Shown here in pieces: positions 23,412 to 31,981 of a DNA stretch of 48,639 nucleotides. The stretch comes from a virus. Under the pieces are notes generated by a model. It was not told the DNA's origin, ran no database searches, and saw only the letters and a program-made list of their open reading frames with translations. The position numbers and the translations under genes are program-made. Each line of letters opens with the position of its first letter. Positions within the stretch are counted from its first letter, which is position 1. The DNA lies in IMG/VR virus record IMGVR_UViG_3300030202_001027, positions 1-48,639 of that record; one strand, 5' to 3'.

Positions 23412-25247
23412 TTAGCCAAAGACTATATTAAATTGTTTTGACATTCCAAGGCCTGTTAACTGATTTTTGTATTTTTTAATCATAATTTTCGCAGCGTGTT
23501 GTTGTGCAGGAGTCCACTCTGCTTGGTTAGCCAGTGAGTGACCGAATCCTGAATCCATCTTGTTGTAACCAGACCCGTCTAATTCCAACGCTCCGTCGCA
23601 AGCCTCACATAACCTTTGCACACATTCTTGTAAAGACTTTACGGTCTTTGCAGAAAGAGGCTTAGGTTGTTTTTTTGTTTTAACGGTAATTGCTTTTTCA
23701 ACGTCTTGTACAGTTAAAGCAATGTCTTCAATGCTAACTTCATTAACAATTACGTTGTCGAGCGCCTTATCTAAAACTCGCTGCTTCCCAACCAAGACCT
23801 GTGCAAGCCTAGCGTCGATTGATCCATCAACAACCAAGTGTTGAACCAGCACTGAGTTTTCTTGCCCAATTCTGTGACATCGATCTTCTGCTTGTGACAT
23901 GTTACCGGGGACCCAATCCAACTCAGCAAAGACAACGTGGCTTGCTGAAGTAAGGGTAATGCCAACGCCAGCTGCTCCGATTGTTCCAATAAACACATCT
24001 GCGTTACCAGATTGGAAAGTATCTACCGAGTTTTGCCTGTGAGACTGGCTGCAATCGCCAGTTAAAGTAACCACTGTTTTGCCAGCATCTTCTAAGCCGG
24101 ATTTGATTCCGTCAACTACGTCTTTGTGATGAGCCATCACAACCACTTGATGATCAACGTCTTGAAGGTGAGCAACAACGTCAGCTACTTTTGCTAAAGC
24201 GGTTTCATGTCGAACGCCTGACATTTTTTCAAAATCAATATCTTCTGACGACGTTTCATCCACTGCGTCCGCCAACGTAGTAAATTCTTTCTTAATTTCA
24301 TCGCTGTAAGCGCTGTTAGGAAGCACAATGATTTGACGTACTTTCTCAGGAAGCTCCTTTAACACCTCATCTTTTTTTCTGCGGATCATAAAAGATTGTC
24401 GAAGAACTCTTTGAAGCTCGTCTAAATTAGTAGCTCCGTCAAAGTCCCAACCCCAACGACCTTTGTAAGCGCCAGCATATCTCAAACCAAACTTGAAGTA
24501 GTTGCCAAAAGTAACAGGGTCCAGATAACCAGCAATTGGTTGTAATTCGATAGGACGATTAGTGATGGGAGTGCCAGTCAAAATTACTTTTCGATTAGCC
24601 TTTATTGAAACCGCAATTTCAGTTCTTTTGGCGTTGTTGTTTTTAATGTAATGAGCTTCATCCATGATAACCATGTCCCAAACACGAGATTTGATTGCGT
24701 AAGCGTGCTTTGACAAAACATCATAGTTAATGATGATTACGTCTGGAGTTTCAGGGATCTGCTCGCCACCGCCGTTGACGATCTGGATGTCACGATCAGC
24801 AACCAACCACTTAGTCATTTCGTTTTTCCAATTGATCTTTAGGGATGCTGGGCAAACAACTAACACGGTTTTAGGTGCAGTTGCGTTGATCACTCCGATA
24901 GCTTGTATGGTTTTACCAAGCCCCATCTCGTCAGCAATAAGAGTAGCAGACCGTTGCATGGCATACGCAATACCAGCTTTTTGATAAGGAAGGTAAGACA
25001 AACCTTCTGGCACAGGAAACTCCATGTCAGAATCTGTAGCTTGAGATTCTGCTATTGCAGCATTGTTGTCACGCAATCTAGTAGCGACCCAATTTCCGTC
25101 AACTTTTTTGACAGAATAACCAGCCGCTTTTACTGCTGATTTTTGTTCGCGCCACACGGACCAGAACTCTTGGTTAGGAGTAGCAGTGCTAATGAAACGC
25201 CCATCTGTGTGGACTGTCTCTTCTGACCAATTGAGATTTAATTCCAT
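23412..25247 (-). CDS. SNF2-family DNA translocase/helicase, 611 aa
   Basis: An ATP-driven DNA translocase similar in layout to short SNF2 (SMARCAL1-like) proteins. Motifs, numbered from the chosen start: LPYQKAGIAYA (Q motif region, about 86-96), Walker A DEMGLGKT (106-113), DEAH (196-199), LTGTP (223-227), and in the second RecA domain a GVGITLT block and DRCHRIGQ. A longer frame reaches TTG 25289, but that codon overlaps the -10 box; ATG 25247 follows AAGGA by nine bases. It has its own GACACG-type promoter and terminator, between capsid and tail units. The likely role is remodelling replication or recombination intermediates or counteracting host complexes; no nuclease domain is fused. 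Confidence 0.9.
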   Translation of the reverse strand: MELNLNWSEETVHTDGRFISTATPNQEFWSVWREQKSAVKAAGYSVKKVDGNWVATRLRDNNAAIAESQATDSDMEFPVPEGLSYLPYQKAGIAYAMQRSATLIADEMGLGKTIQAIGVINATAPKTVLVVCPASLKINWKNEMTKWLVADRDIQIVNGGGEQIPETPDVIIINYDVLSKHAYAIKSRVWDMVIMDEAHYIKNNNAKRTEIAVSIKANRKVILTGTPITNRPIELQPIAGYLDPVTFGNYFKFGLRYAGAYKGRWGWDFDGATNLDELQRVLRQSFMIRRKKDEVLKELPEKVRQIIVLPNSAYSDEIKKEFTTLADAVDETSSEDIDFEKMSGVRHETALAKVADVVAHLQDVDHQVVVMAHHKDVVDGIKSGLEDAGKTVVTLTGDCSQSHRQNSVDTFQSGNADVFIGTIGAAGVGITLTSASHVVFAELDWVPGNMSQAEDRCHRIGQENSVLVQHLVVDGSIDARLAQVLVGKQRVLDKALDNVIVNEVSIEDIALTVQDVEKAITVKTKKQPKPLSAKTVKSLQECVQRLCEACDGALELDGSGYNKMDSGFGHSLANQAEWTPAQQHAAKIMIKKYKNQLTGLGMSKQFNIVFG

Positions 25248-25280
25248 CGTATCCATTCCTTGTTTGTTGAAAGCAAGGTC

Positions 25281-25309
25281 ATTATACAACTATCCCGTGT
25301 CGTTATGCA
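25281..25309 (-). promoter_or_regulatory. Promoter with GACACG spacer element for the helicase
   Basis: Minus strand: TGCATA (25304-25309), a 17-base spacer ACGACACGGGATAGTTG, perfect TATAAT (25281-25286). The element and its distance to the -10 box match the sites at 4490 and 4958. Confidence 0.75.
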
Positions 25310-25372
25310 AATATTTGTACAAATGTTTTATACGATACAAAGGTCGAGAACGCTACGAGATTTTTTTAAAGC

Positions 25373-25396
25373 AAAAAAAAGGGGCTTTTCAGCCCC
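25373..25396 (-). terminator. Terminator of the morphogenesis unit after the capsid gene
   Basis: Minus strand: GGGGC/GCCCC stem (25381-25396), six-base loop, then eight U (25373-25380). It lies 35 bases past the capsid stop and ends the 39.7-25.4 kb unit. Confidence 0.85.
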
Positions 25397-25431
25397 TCGA
25401 AAAATAATTTTTTCTTAGTCAAATTAACGAC

Positions 25432-26349
25432 TTACGCGCCTTGCGAGCCGTAAATTCCGCGCCAATCACTCCATCCAAAAGAGTAACGCTCGCGTGCCTT
25501 GTAGCGAATGTTACCAGTCGTAAAGTCTGGTTCCATGCTGGTTTCCATTGAAGTTCTTTGGAAACCTTTAAGGCCTTCGCCTTGATCAGTGACAGAAGTC
25601 AGCAAGAAGAAAGCATCTGGATCTGACAGGTAATGGTTAACAGTGTAACCGCCTGAAAGAACTCCAGTGTTTTTAATTGCGTTGATGTCATTGTCAGCAG
25701 TTCCGGGTCTACCGGGAGAGTTTAAGATCCTGTCCGCAATAAAGGTCAGTTGCGGAGGAATAACAAGCTTAGTTGCTTGCACAGAGATCGTTAAACCCCG
25801 GTCATCAGTGAAAGTAGAAATGTCAATTAACGCATCTTCAAGACTGGTTTCATTAAGGTCAGCCATAGTTGTAGCGCGATTAGCAGCTGTGCCGCCTCCC
25901 GCCAAAACGTGAGCTGTGTTAATCAAAGACAGTCCGTCACCGCCTGTGTAGCTAGAGCTGAAAGCGTTGTTTAAAACGTCAGACGCTATAACTTCCTTGG
26001 TGTTAGCCATGGAACGCGCAAGCGCTTTGACGTACCTTTTGCCTAAAGAGTCATAAAGCTGGTCTTCGACGGCCTCTTCGGTTAGAGAAAATGCCAACGC
26101 AACCGTATTATGCGTATAGCGTGCGGTCCAGCCTTCGTTAGCTGAATCAAAGGAAACGCCTGCACCTTCACTTTTAGTGGGGGCAGAACCAAATCCTGCG
26201 ATCAGAACCTCTTCTTCAAAGGCTCTAGAAGAATCTTCCATAGGGAAGATGTCCGCATATTCCTGATTGTAGGAATCGTATGACATGCCAAATAACGAGT
26301 TAAGCCCCGGCTCCAATTCTTTGGCAAGTTGTGCTCTTGAAATAGCCAT
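25432..26349 (-). CDS. Major capsid protein
   Basis: A 305-aa shell protein, likely HK97 fold and similar to Mu gpT-type major heads. It begins MAISRAQLAKELEPGLNSLF; then IFPMEDSSRAFEEEVLIAGFG, EGWTARYTHNTVALAFSLTE, EEAVEDQLYDSLGKRYVKAL and a C-terminal RERYSFGWSDWRGIYGS. Place after scaffold and decoration genes and right before a strong terminator is the standard position. No N-terminal delta domain is seen, in line with a separate scaffold gene. Strong codon regularity suggests high expression. Confidence 0.85.
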   Translation of the reverse strand: MAISRAQLAKELEPGLNSLFGMSYDSYNQEYADIFPMEDSSRAFEEEVLIAGFGSAPTKSEGAGVSFDSANEGWTARYTHNTVALAFSLTEEAVEDQLYDSLGKRYVKALARSMANTKEVIASDVLNNAFSSSYTGGDGLSLINTAHVLAGGGTAANRATTMADLNETSLEDALIDISTFTDDRGLTISVQATKLVIPPQLTFIADRILNSPGRPGTADNDINAIKNTGVLSGGYTVNHYLSDPDAFFLLTSVTDQGEGLKGFQRTSMETSMEPDFTTGNIRYKARERYSFGWSDWRGIYGSQGA

Positions 26350-26362
26350 TAGTTATTCTCCT

Positions 26363-26947
26363 TTAAGCTAGTCCAGCGCCTTTGACGCCAAAGATATGGT
26401 TTTGGATAACAACATACACGTTTGTGTTTGCTGCGCTTACGTCTGAATTTTCTGGATCTTCAGAAATATCAATAGCCTTAATTGAAAGCGTTGTGGCTGT
26501 TCCGCCATCCGTAACTTTCAACTCAGCTCCAGAAATTCCAGTTTTTGTGCTACCCGCAGAGGTATAGACAATGTCAAAGTTTCCAAGCAAATCGGCAACT
26601 GGGAAAGCTGCGTCGGCTTGTACTTCATAGACAACAAACGGGTCATCAATAACATACGCAAATATGTCATCTGCGTTTGTAGATGCAGGGTAGTAGTTGC
26701 TGAAAACCTGCTCACCAGTAGTGGGATCAGTGTAACGACAACCATTAAAAACACCAACGATAGGCACAGTGCCTCCGTCAGCATGAACTTCCACTCCACC
26801 TCCAGTGACCTGAGCAACCATATCTCCTTGGAAGATAGCGGTTCCATAGTTTGCAGCGATTCGATATCTCGACTGTCCACCAGAGTAGGGAGCGCCACCA
26901 ATCATTTTGACTGGTCTCATTCCGAAAGCAGCGTCTTTATTCGCCAT
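26363..26947 (-). CDS. Head decoration/structural protein, 194 aa
   Basis: It begins MANKDAAFGMRPVKMIGGAP, then SGGQSRYRIAANYGTAIFQG and GGTVPIVGVFNGCRYTDPTT. This beta-rich layout recurs immediately before the major capsid gene in many marine phages and is usually thought to be a capsid decoration or minor capsid protein. No catalytic motif. It is 13 bases from the capsid gene, so expressed with it. Confidence 0.65.
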   Translation of the reverse strand: MANKDAAFGMRPVKMIGGAPYSGGQSRYRIAANYGTAIFQGDMVAQVTGGGVEVHADGGTVPIVGVFNGCRYTDPTTGEQVFSNYYPASTNADDIFAYVIDDPFVVYEVQADAAFPVADLLGNFDIVYTSAGSTKTGISGAELKVTDGGTATTLSIKAIDISEDPENSDVSAANTNVYVVIQNHIFGVKGAGLA

Positions 26948-26963
26948 TTTCTAAGCTCCTATA

Positions 26964-27446
26964 TTAAGATTTACCGAAGGTAACCTTGGTATCCCGCTGA
27001 GGGTCATACTTAACATAGCGACCATCTCTTTGAGCGTCACCAAAAACCGTGTTGTCCAGAGCTTCTTTAGCCTGTTCACTTTGGCCTTGATAATACTCAT
27101 TTCGCTCGTTAACTGTCTCAGTTGGAATTTTTGCCAAAAGCAATCCTTCATTTGTTATCACGCCAGCGTGTCTACCTGCATCAATGGTAGGCATGTGTTG
27201 CCAATTGTCAGGAAGCTCTGCGCCCAATACAAGCTCAAAGCCTTCTCTCAATCGGCGCGAGACATTTGATCTGTCTTCTTCGCCTAACATTTCTGCCCTA
27301 ATCCACCTATAGGTGTAACCCGGAGGTGGGGGAGGGGTTTCAAGTTTTCTAACTGGCCTCCATGGGGTTCTACGAAGGTTATTATCGTGAGCTTCGGAAT
27401 CACGCGAGTTTCGATTCACCGCTTCTTTTTTCTCTGCTGTAGTCAT
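26964..27446 (-). CDS. Structural-region hypothetical protein, 160 aa
   Basis: Not recognised. A longer frame goes to 27500, but ATG 27446 has GGGAGG six bases upstream and overlaps the scaffold stop as ATGA, so it is preferred. N-terminal basic region, then TPPPPPGYTYRWIRAEML (about residues 37-54), and a helical C-terminal half. The proline run next to Tyr/Trp-rich strands is typical of a small head-region protein found between scaffold and capsid; the role is unknown. Confidence 0.6.
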   Translation of the reverse strand: MTTAEKKEAVNRNSRDSEAHDNNLRRTPWRPVRKLETPPPPPGYTYRWIRAEMLGEEDRSNVSRRLREGFELVLGAELPDNWQHMPTIDAGRHAGVITNEGLLLAKIPTETVNERNEYYQGQSEQAKEALDNTVFGDAQRDGRYVKYDPQRDTKVTFGKS

Positions 27447-28387
27447 ACTGCCTCCCTTTGAGCAATCTTTTGTTTCTCTTGAGCTACTCGTTTCAACCAT
27501 GCCTCTTCAGTCATGTTGTGCGGTTTTAGCCCACGGAGGCGTTCTACTTCAGACCTAGAAAAAGTCACGCCGTTCTTTTTGCCTTGTGTTTTTTGACGAC
27601 TTCCAACGGAAGCAGAGGCGACTCTTTGCACAGCGGGTCTACCCTCTTTTTGACCGTCACCCACATCTGAAGATTCCAGATGTGGATAAACTTTGTAAAT
27701 TCTACTATTTAATTCACCATAATACTCGTCTGAATCAGCTTCGTAACCCTCGTTAATTAAATTGTAGTGTTGAAAATATGCGTACTGAGTTGCTTCAAGA
27801 TTGCCTTCGTTTTCTTGATCTCCGTACCACTTGTTCTGCTCGTACCAGCCTAAAGCCTCTTCAGTTGGTTCAACTTGCGCTTCTTGTTGTGCCGGTTGAT
27901 TTTGATAATAAGCCGGATCTACTGGCGGTTGTTGCGGAATAGATCCTTGTCTGTTTTTAGCAAGTCTTACTTTTTCTTTTTGAATGCTAATATCGGACTT
28001 CAAGGTATCTGCTTTGCTCATAAGCTCAGCATCGCCAGACTCAACCGCTTTCTTATAAAGATCGTCAGCCTGAGCTTCTTTGGCCTTAATCGCTTCTTCT
28101 TCTTTTTCTAAAACAGTAGCTTGTTGAACCACTTGTTGCGATCTAAGCGCGTTGATTTCAGCCTCACGCTGCCTTGCAATAGATTCAAATTGCGCGGCTC
28201 TTTCCTCAGCAGCCCTTATTTGCTGGTTCTTTTTATTTATACGCTTGCTTACTGTTTTGGTGTAAGAATCAAGCTCTTCATCAGATGAAGCAGCAGGTTG
28301 ATCAGCAGCCTCGACTACCGCATCTTCTTGAACTTCAATTTCAAGCTCTTCAACTCGTTCTTCTGCGTTTGTGTTTTCTACTGTCAT
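27443..28387 (-). CDS. Putative capsid scaffolding protein, 314 aa
   Basis: Very charged, with an acidic N-terminus (residues 5-40), a long coiled coil (about 45-140: KRINKKNQQIRAAEERAAQF onward), a Gln/Pro linker, and a basic helical C-terminus (EEAWLKRVAQEKQKIAQREA). This acidic, coiled-coil, basic-tail plan is typical of phage scaffolds whose C-terminus docks in the shell. It sits between GroES-like and capsid-region genes. No protease was seen near it, so the scaffold probably exits intact. Confidence 0.7.
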   Translation of the reverse strand: MTVENTNAEERVEELEIEVQEDAVVEAADQPAASSDEELDSYTKTVSKRINKKNQQIRAAEERAAQFESIARQREAEINALRSQQVVQQATVLEKEEEAIKAKEAQADDLYKKAVESGDAELMSKADTLKSDISIQKEKVRLAKNRQGSIPQQPPVDPAYYQNQPAQQEAQVEPTEEALGWYEQNKWYGDQENEGNLEATQYAYFQHYNLINEGYEADSDEYYGELNSRIYKVYPHLESSDVGDGQKEGRPAVQRVASASVGSRQKTQGKKNGVTFSRSEVERLRGLKPHNMTEEAWLKRVAQEKQKIAQREAV

Positions 28388-28389
28388 GG

Positions 28390-28815
28390 CTATACACTCA
28401 TAATGTCGTCTGGGTTTAGAATTGTGGCAATGACTTCATCGTCATTAATAATTCGCACTTCCGCGCCATCTTCAAGTTTGAATCTGGCTCCTGCGTATCT
28501 ACCAATTAAAATCCATTGCTTTTCTTCACACCAAGGTTTATCACCATGTTTTGCAGGATCGTTATAACATTGCGGACCCATCTTAACGACATAAGCTACG
28601 ACTGTAGCGAGAGCCTCCCTCTCAACTGTCTCATTTGTTAATAAAATCCCGCCTTTTGTTTTTTGTTTTCCGCCGTATGGCAAAACCAATAACCGCCAGC
28701 CAGTTGGCTGAGGCATTCTTTCTAGCACAGATTTATCCAAAAGAGATGGATCTAACACCCTCTCTTCTGGATCAACATAAGCTTCTAATATAGCTTTTTC
28801 TGCTGTTTCTGACAT
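28390..28815 (-). CDS. GroES-like co-chaperonin, 141 aa
   Basis: Probably a phage Cpn10 that caps host GroEL to fold the capsid protein, as T4 gp31 does. Core strands match the family: PTGWRLLVLPYGGKQKTKGG (about 37-56) followed by ILLTNETVEREALATVVAYV, then WILIGRYAGARFKLEDGAEV and a closing IINDDEVIATI. The mobile loop between them (GGKQKTKGGILL) keeps the Lys/Gly/Ile-Leu signature. About 40 residues precede the core, more than in bacterial GroES, and an insert with two cysteines (about 84-98) enlarges the roof. Its place beside scaffold and capsid genes supports the role. Confidence 0.8.
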   Translation of the reverse strand: MSETAEKAILEAYVDPEERVLDPSLLDKSVLERMPQPTGWRLLVLPYGGKQKTKGGILLTNETVEREALATVVAYVVKMGPQCYNDPAKHGDKPWCEEKQWILIGRYAGARFKLEDGAEVRIINDDEVIATILNPDDIMSV

Positions 28816-28817
28816 TC

Positions 28818-29000
28818 TTAGCTATCCTTGTTTTGTTCCCTTATCTCCTGCTCGATATAGGATAACGCAGAAAGCTCACCTTGTACAAATTTATAATGTT
28901 CTATAGATTCCAACGCACCAGACATTAGTGTTTCACTAATTTGGTCTCTTCGATTATCAATTAATCTTTTTAACTTGCTGTAAAGATCAATGTCATCCAT
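28818..29000 (-). CDS. Small hypothetical protein, 60 aa
   Basis: Not recognised by function. Helical, with ATG 29000; it reads MDDIDLYSKLKRLIDNRRDQ then HYKFVQGELSALSYIEQEIR. Similar short helical proteins appear between portal and scaffold genes in marine phages as I recall them. Two bases separate it from the GroES-like gene. Possible head-assembly helper, by position only. Confidence 0.55.
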   Translation of the reverse strand: MDDIDLYSKLKRLIDNRRDQISETLMSGALESIEHYKFVQGELSALSYIEQEIREQNKDS

Positions 29001-29003
29001 AGG

Positions 29004-29147
29004 CTAAGACTTAACTTTAAATTCCAGTCCTCGCGTAGCAGCTCCAGCACCTCTGGCTTTTACAATTTTTTCAACTCCAGCGTTAACCACAACGCCTTGC
29101 TGCATACTGGTAATAGTTTTTGGTTTTTCTCTGCCGAACTTTTTCAT
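29004..29147 (-). CDS. Small basic hypothetical protein, 47 aa
   Basis: ATG 29145-29147 follows a perfect AGGAGG; the stop is TAG 29004-29006. It reads MKKFGREKPKTITSMQQGVV and ends ARGAGAATRGLEFKVKS. The RGxGAATRG(x)xF block is a motif I associate with short basic proteins of marine phages near portal and head genes. Strong translation signals and flush spacing support a real gene. Function unknown. Confidence 0.65.
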   Translation of the reverse strand: MKKFGREKPKTITSMQQGVVVNAGVEKIVKARGAGAATRGLEFKVKS

Positions 29148-29159
29148 AAAACCTCCTAA

Positions 29160-29456
29160 TTAAGATTTTTTAGATTTAGATTTCTTTTTTACAGCAGGCT
29201 TTTTCTTTGGCTCTTCAACAGCAGCCTCTGTTTCTGGCTCAGGCTCAGGCGCTGGCTCAGGTTCTGACTGAACCACTGGAGCCGGTTCCCCAGAAGCAAT
29301 TCTGGCTTCTTTTGCTGCAATGCGAGCCATGTTTGCTTGATGAGCTTTTTCGGCTTCCGCTTTAGCGTCAGTCAATGCTTGCGCCTCAACTTCTCTATCA
29401 ATTTTCTTTTGCGCTCGTAACTCTTTAATAGCTTCTAATCTGTAACTGGTAGTCAT
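29160..29456 (-). CDS. Small charged protein with Pro-Glu repeat and Lys tail, 98 aa
   Basis: Not recognised. An amphipathic helix (residues 5-53, rich in Lys/Glu/Ala) leads to a PEPAPEPEPETE repeat (about 66-77) and a Lys/Ser tail (KKKSKSKKS). The shape suggests a stalk with a basic end for DNA or membrane. It precedes the portal gene by eight bases in the unit. Virion or assembly role only by context. Confidence 0.55.
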   Translation of the reverse strand: MTTSYRLEAIKELRAQKKIDREVEAQALTDAKAEAEKAHQANMARIAAKEARIASGEPAPVVQSEPEPAPEPEPETEAAVEEPKKKPAVKKKSKSKKS

Positions 29457-29464
29457 GTTATCTC

Positions 29465-31960
29465 CTAATTACTTTGCATTTTTTGATCAAGCTCCATTAA
29501 CTTTAAATTTGCTTGTTGATCTAATCTTTGCAATGCAACGCCAAGCTTATCATCAGCAACTTCTTTTTGCACATTCATGCGTTCTTTTTGAATTTCAGTC
29601 TCAAGTAATTTTTCTGACGCCCGTTGGCCTTGCTTAGATTCAAACTGAGACTGATCTTGATCAAGTTCTTTGTCTTTCAATTCTAATTCGGCTTGCCTTA
29701 TTTGAACCAAAGGATCGCTGTCATTGCCTTGGCCGATTGACTGCAACAACTCTTGTGTTAGTTGAGCCATGATAGGAGAAGCAAATTGATCTAACGTCAG
29801 CTGGATCTGCTGAGAGACTTGCTGTTGTTGGTCCGCAGGCATCTGTTGAAGCTGTTGTTGAGCTTGTTGGATTTGCTGCATTTGTTGTGGAGGAATTTGC
29901 TCTCTAGCCAACTCAGAAGCCAGAAACTGCAAATGCTGCATTATGTGACTGATAATTAAAGATTGCAGTTGCGGGTTCTCTTTTACTACCTGAGTTAAAA
30001 ACAAAGCCCTGTGTGCGTCCACATGCGCCCTATGGTTCTGACCCTCAAACGCCTGAGCAGGTTGGCCCATAAGGAACCCAGCGTTTTCTAAACCAGCATC
30101 AATTGGTTTAGGCGTCATGTCAGGTGGCGCTTGCAATAAACTTTCGACGTTATCAATTCCTAACGCTCCGTACATTCGACGATACGCTTCGTATATACCA
30201 TTAGGCCCATGCACCTGCGGGTTAGACTGCACCATCTGTAACAGTTCTTGAGCAAGTGTTATGCGTTGCGATTGCGAAAATATGTTTGGGTCTGATACTG
30301 GAATGACATCTATGCGTTCATCGAAATCGCCTTGTTTTATTTCTCTAGGGCCAGTTCCAGTTTCGTAGGCGTACTCTGGAGGCAAATAATCTGCAAAGAC
30401 CTTAGACAACAACTTGAACTCAATCCTTTGAGCGTAGTGCAACCTTTTATGGATTGCGCTCATGACTTTTGTTCCGCGCTCCAGCAGTGCCACAGTGGTG
30501 CCAACCGGCATCGCTTGGTTCATATCGCCTATGTTGGTGTCCGCAATTGCTGCAAAGCGTTTACCAGAATCAACCAGAAGGCCAAGCAGCTGCATCAATA
30601 CATTGCTTGGTTCTTTAATAGGTAGCGGAATAAGGTTTTCTCTAAGATTACCACCTGTAGTGTCAATGTCGCGGAACTCTCCGGGCTGTAAAGGCTCGTC
30701 CTCATCCCTAATCCGCATACCTCGCGCTTTAAAACCTGCTGGAAGGTTCGCCAAAGTACCCGCATCGATCAACTGCCGTAGTATCGATGTCGAGGCTTTG
30801 GACAAACCGCCAATCATATGGCTTAGTCCTAAGCCATAAAATCCTAATCCGGGCAAAAACTTGTACTGAACAAAATAGTTGATTTTGTTTTTATATTGAT
30901 CTGCTTCGTTGTAATTTCTACGAATAGATAAAACAGTCTGCGAAGACTCGTCGATTGTGACAATGTAAGGCAGCTTCAAGCCTGTTGGTTCTCCATCCTC
31001 GCCAACGTCCTCAAATCCTTTTAAGTCTAATATCGTGTGTACTTCATAAACAGTGTGATCTCTGTCTTCAGCATAAGACGGACCAAGGCCTTCTATTTCA
31101 TCTATTTCTTTTTGTACATCTGACTCATCAGCTTCGTAAGAGTTTTCTGTAATATCAACATTTGCATAAAAACCAGATAGCTGTTGTTTTTTAATTTCGT
31201 TACGCGACATGTTAATAGCGTGCGTAATTCTTTCCGCGCTGCTTAAATCTGAAGCCTCGTAAGGAACAATTAAATCTTCTGGAGATATAAACTTAGCAAC
31301 TGCCTTGTTAAGAACAGTGTCAAAATAAACTTTTTTAAACGCAGACCCTGCAAGCGGTAAATAAAACAAAAGCATGTCTAACTCAGGATCGTATTCCTGC
31401 ATGACATTCATAATGTAAAAGTTCATAAACTCTTGAACACGATCAGCTTGCGCTTCTGTTTCAGCTGTTCTGGCGCCAATCAATTGAGTTTTAACTGGAC
31501 CCTTCGCAGGCAACATTTCTTTGTAAGCTTGCGCTTGAAACTGTGTTACAGCCTCTGCCAAAATTGGATGTATGACCCCACTCGATCCTTCAAACGGCTG
31601 GGATCTAGACTCATCAAACTTCATTCCCAGATATTTCAATCCGTCAACATAAGTCTTTTCCCATTCACTTCTAGACTCTTTGTCTTGACGGACGCTGGAT
31701 AGAATGTCGCTAGAAAGGCTTTGAAGCTCCCTATCATCTATTGCGTCTACGAGGTTTGCGTCAAACGCTTCAGGCTGTGCAACTTCTTCCTCTTCCATCT
31801 CTTCATCTGGAATAATTATTTCTTCTTCATTAACCAATATTTCTGCGGCTTCGCGTATTTGATCTTGCCGACTTGGTTCTGGAAACACCTCAATCTCTGT
31901 TCCAGTCACAGCAATGTCTGGATTGTCTTGAGTGCCTAATTCTCTTTTTTCAATAGCCAT
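29465..31960 (-). CDS. Portal protein, P22-like
   Basis: An 831-aa protein expected to form the dodecameric DNA channel. After an acidic N-terminal 70 residues, the core reads DGLKYLGMKFDESRSQPFEG, SGVIHPILAEAVTQFQAQAY and KFISPEDLIVPYEASDLSSA, the pattern of P22-type portal family members. A long helical C-terminus (about 650-831) with Gln-rich stretches (QQMQQIQQAQQQLQQM) resembles the barrel helix of P22-like portals. It lies next to the large terminase gene. Length is somewhat above P22 gp1. Confidence 0.85.
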   Translation of the reverse strand: MAIEKRELGTQDNPDIAVTGTEIEVFPEPSRQDQIREAAEILVNEEEIIIPDEEMEEEEVAQPEAFDANLVDAIDDRELQSLSSDILSSVRQDKESRSEWEKTYVDGLKYLGMKFDESRSQPFEGSSGVIHPILAEAVTQFQAQAYKEMLPAKGPVKTQLIGARTAETEAQADRVQEFMNFYIMNVMQEYDPELDMLLFYLPLAGSAFKKVYFDTVLNKAVAKFISPEDLIVPYEASDLSSAERITHAINMSRNEIKKQQLSGFYANVDITENSYEADESDVQKEIDEIEGLGPSYAEDRDHTVYEVHTILDLKGFEDVGEDGEPTGLKLPYIVTIDESSQTVLSIRRNYNEADQYKNKINYFVQYKFLPGLGFYGLGLSHMIGGLSKASTSILRQLIDAGTLANLPAGFKARGMRIRDEDEPLQPGEFRDIDTTGGNLRENLIPLPIKEPSNVLMQLLGLLVDSGKRFAAIADTNIGDMNQAMPVGTTVALLERGTKVMSAIHKRLHYAQRIEFKLLSKVFADYLPPEYAYETGTGPREIKQGDFDERIDVIPVSDPNIFSQSQRITLAQELLQMVQSNPQVHGPNGIYEAYRRMYGALGIDNVESLLQAPPDMTPKPIDAGLENAGFLMGQPAQAFEGQNHRAHVDAHRALFLTQVVKENPQLQSLIISHIMQHLQFLASELAREQIPPQQMQQIQQAQQQLQQMPADQQQQVSQQIQLTLDQFASPIMAQLTQELLQSIGQGNDSDPLVQIRQAELELKDKELDQDQSQFESKQGQRASEKLLETEIQKERMNVQKEVADDKLGVALQRLDQQANLKLMELDQKMQSN

Positions 31961-31981
31961 AGTTTCTCAGTCTAATATTAG

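Noticed and set aside
25248-25289. Longer N-terminus of the helicase
   Set aside because: The TTG start overlaps the TATAAT box; ATG 25247 has the right ribosome-binding site distance.
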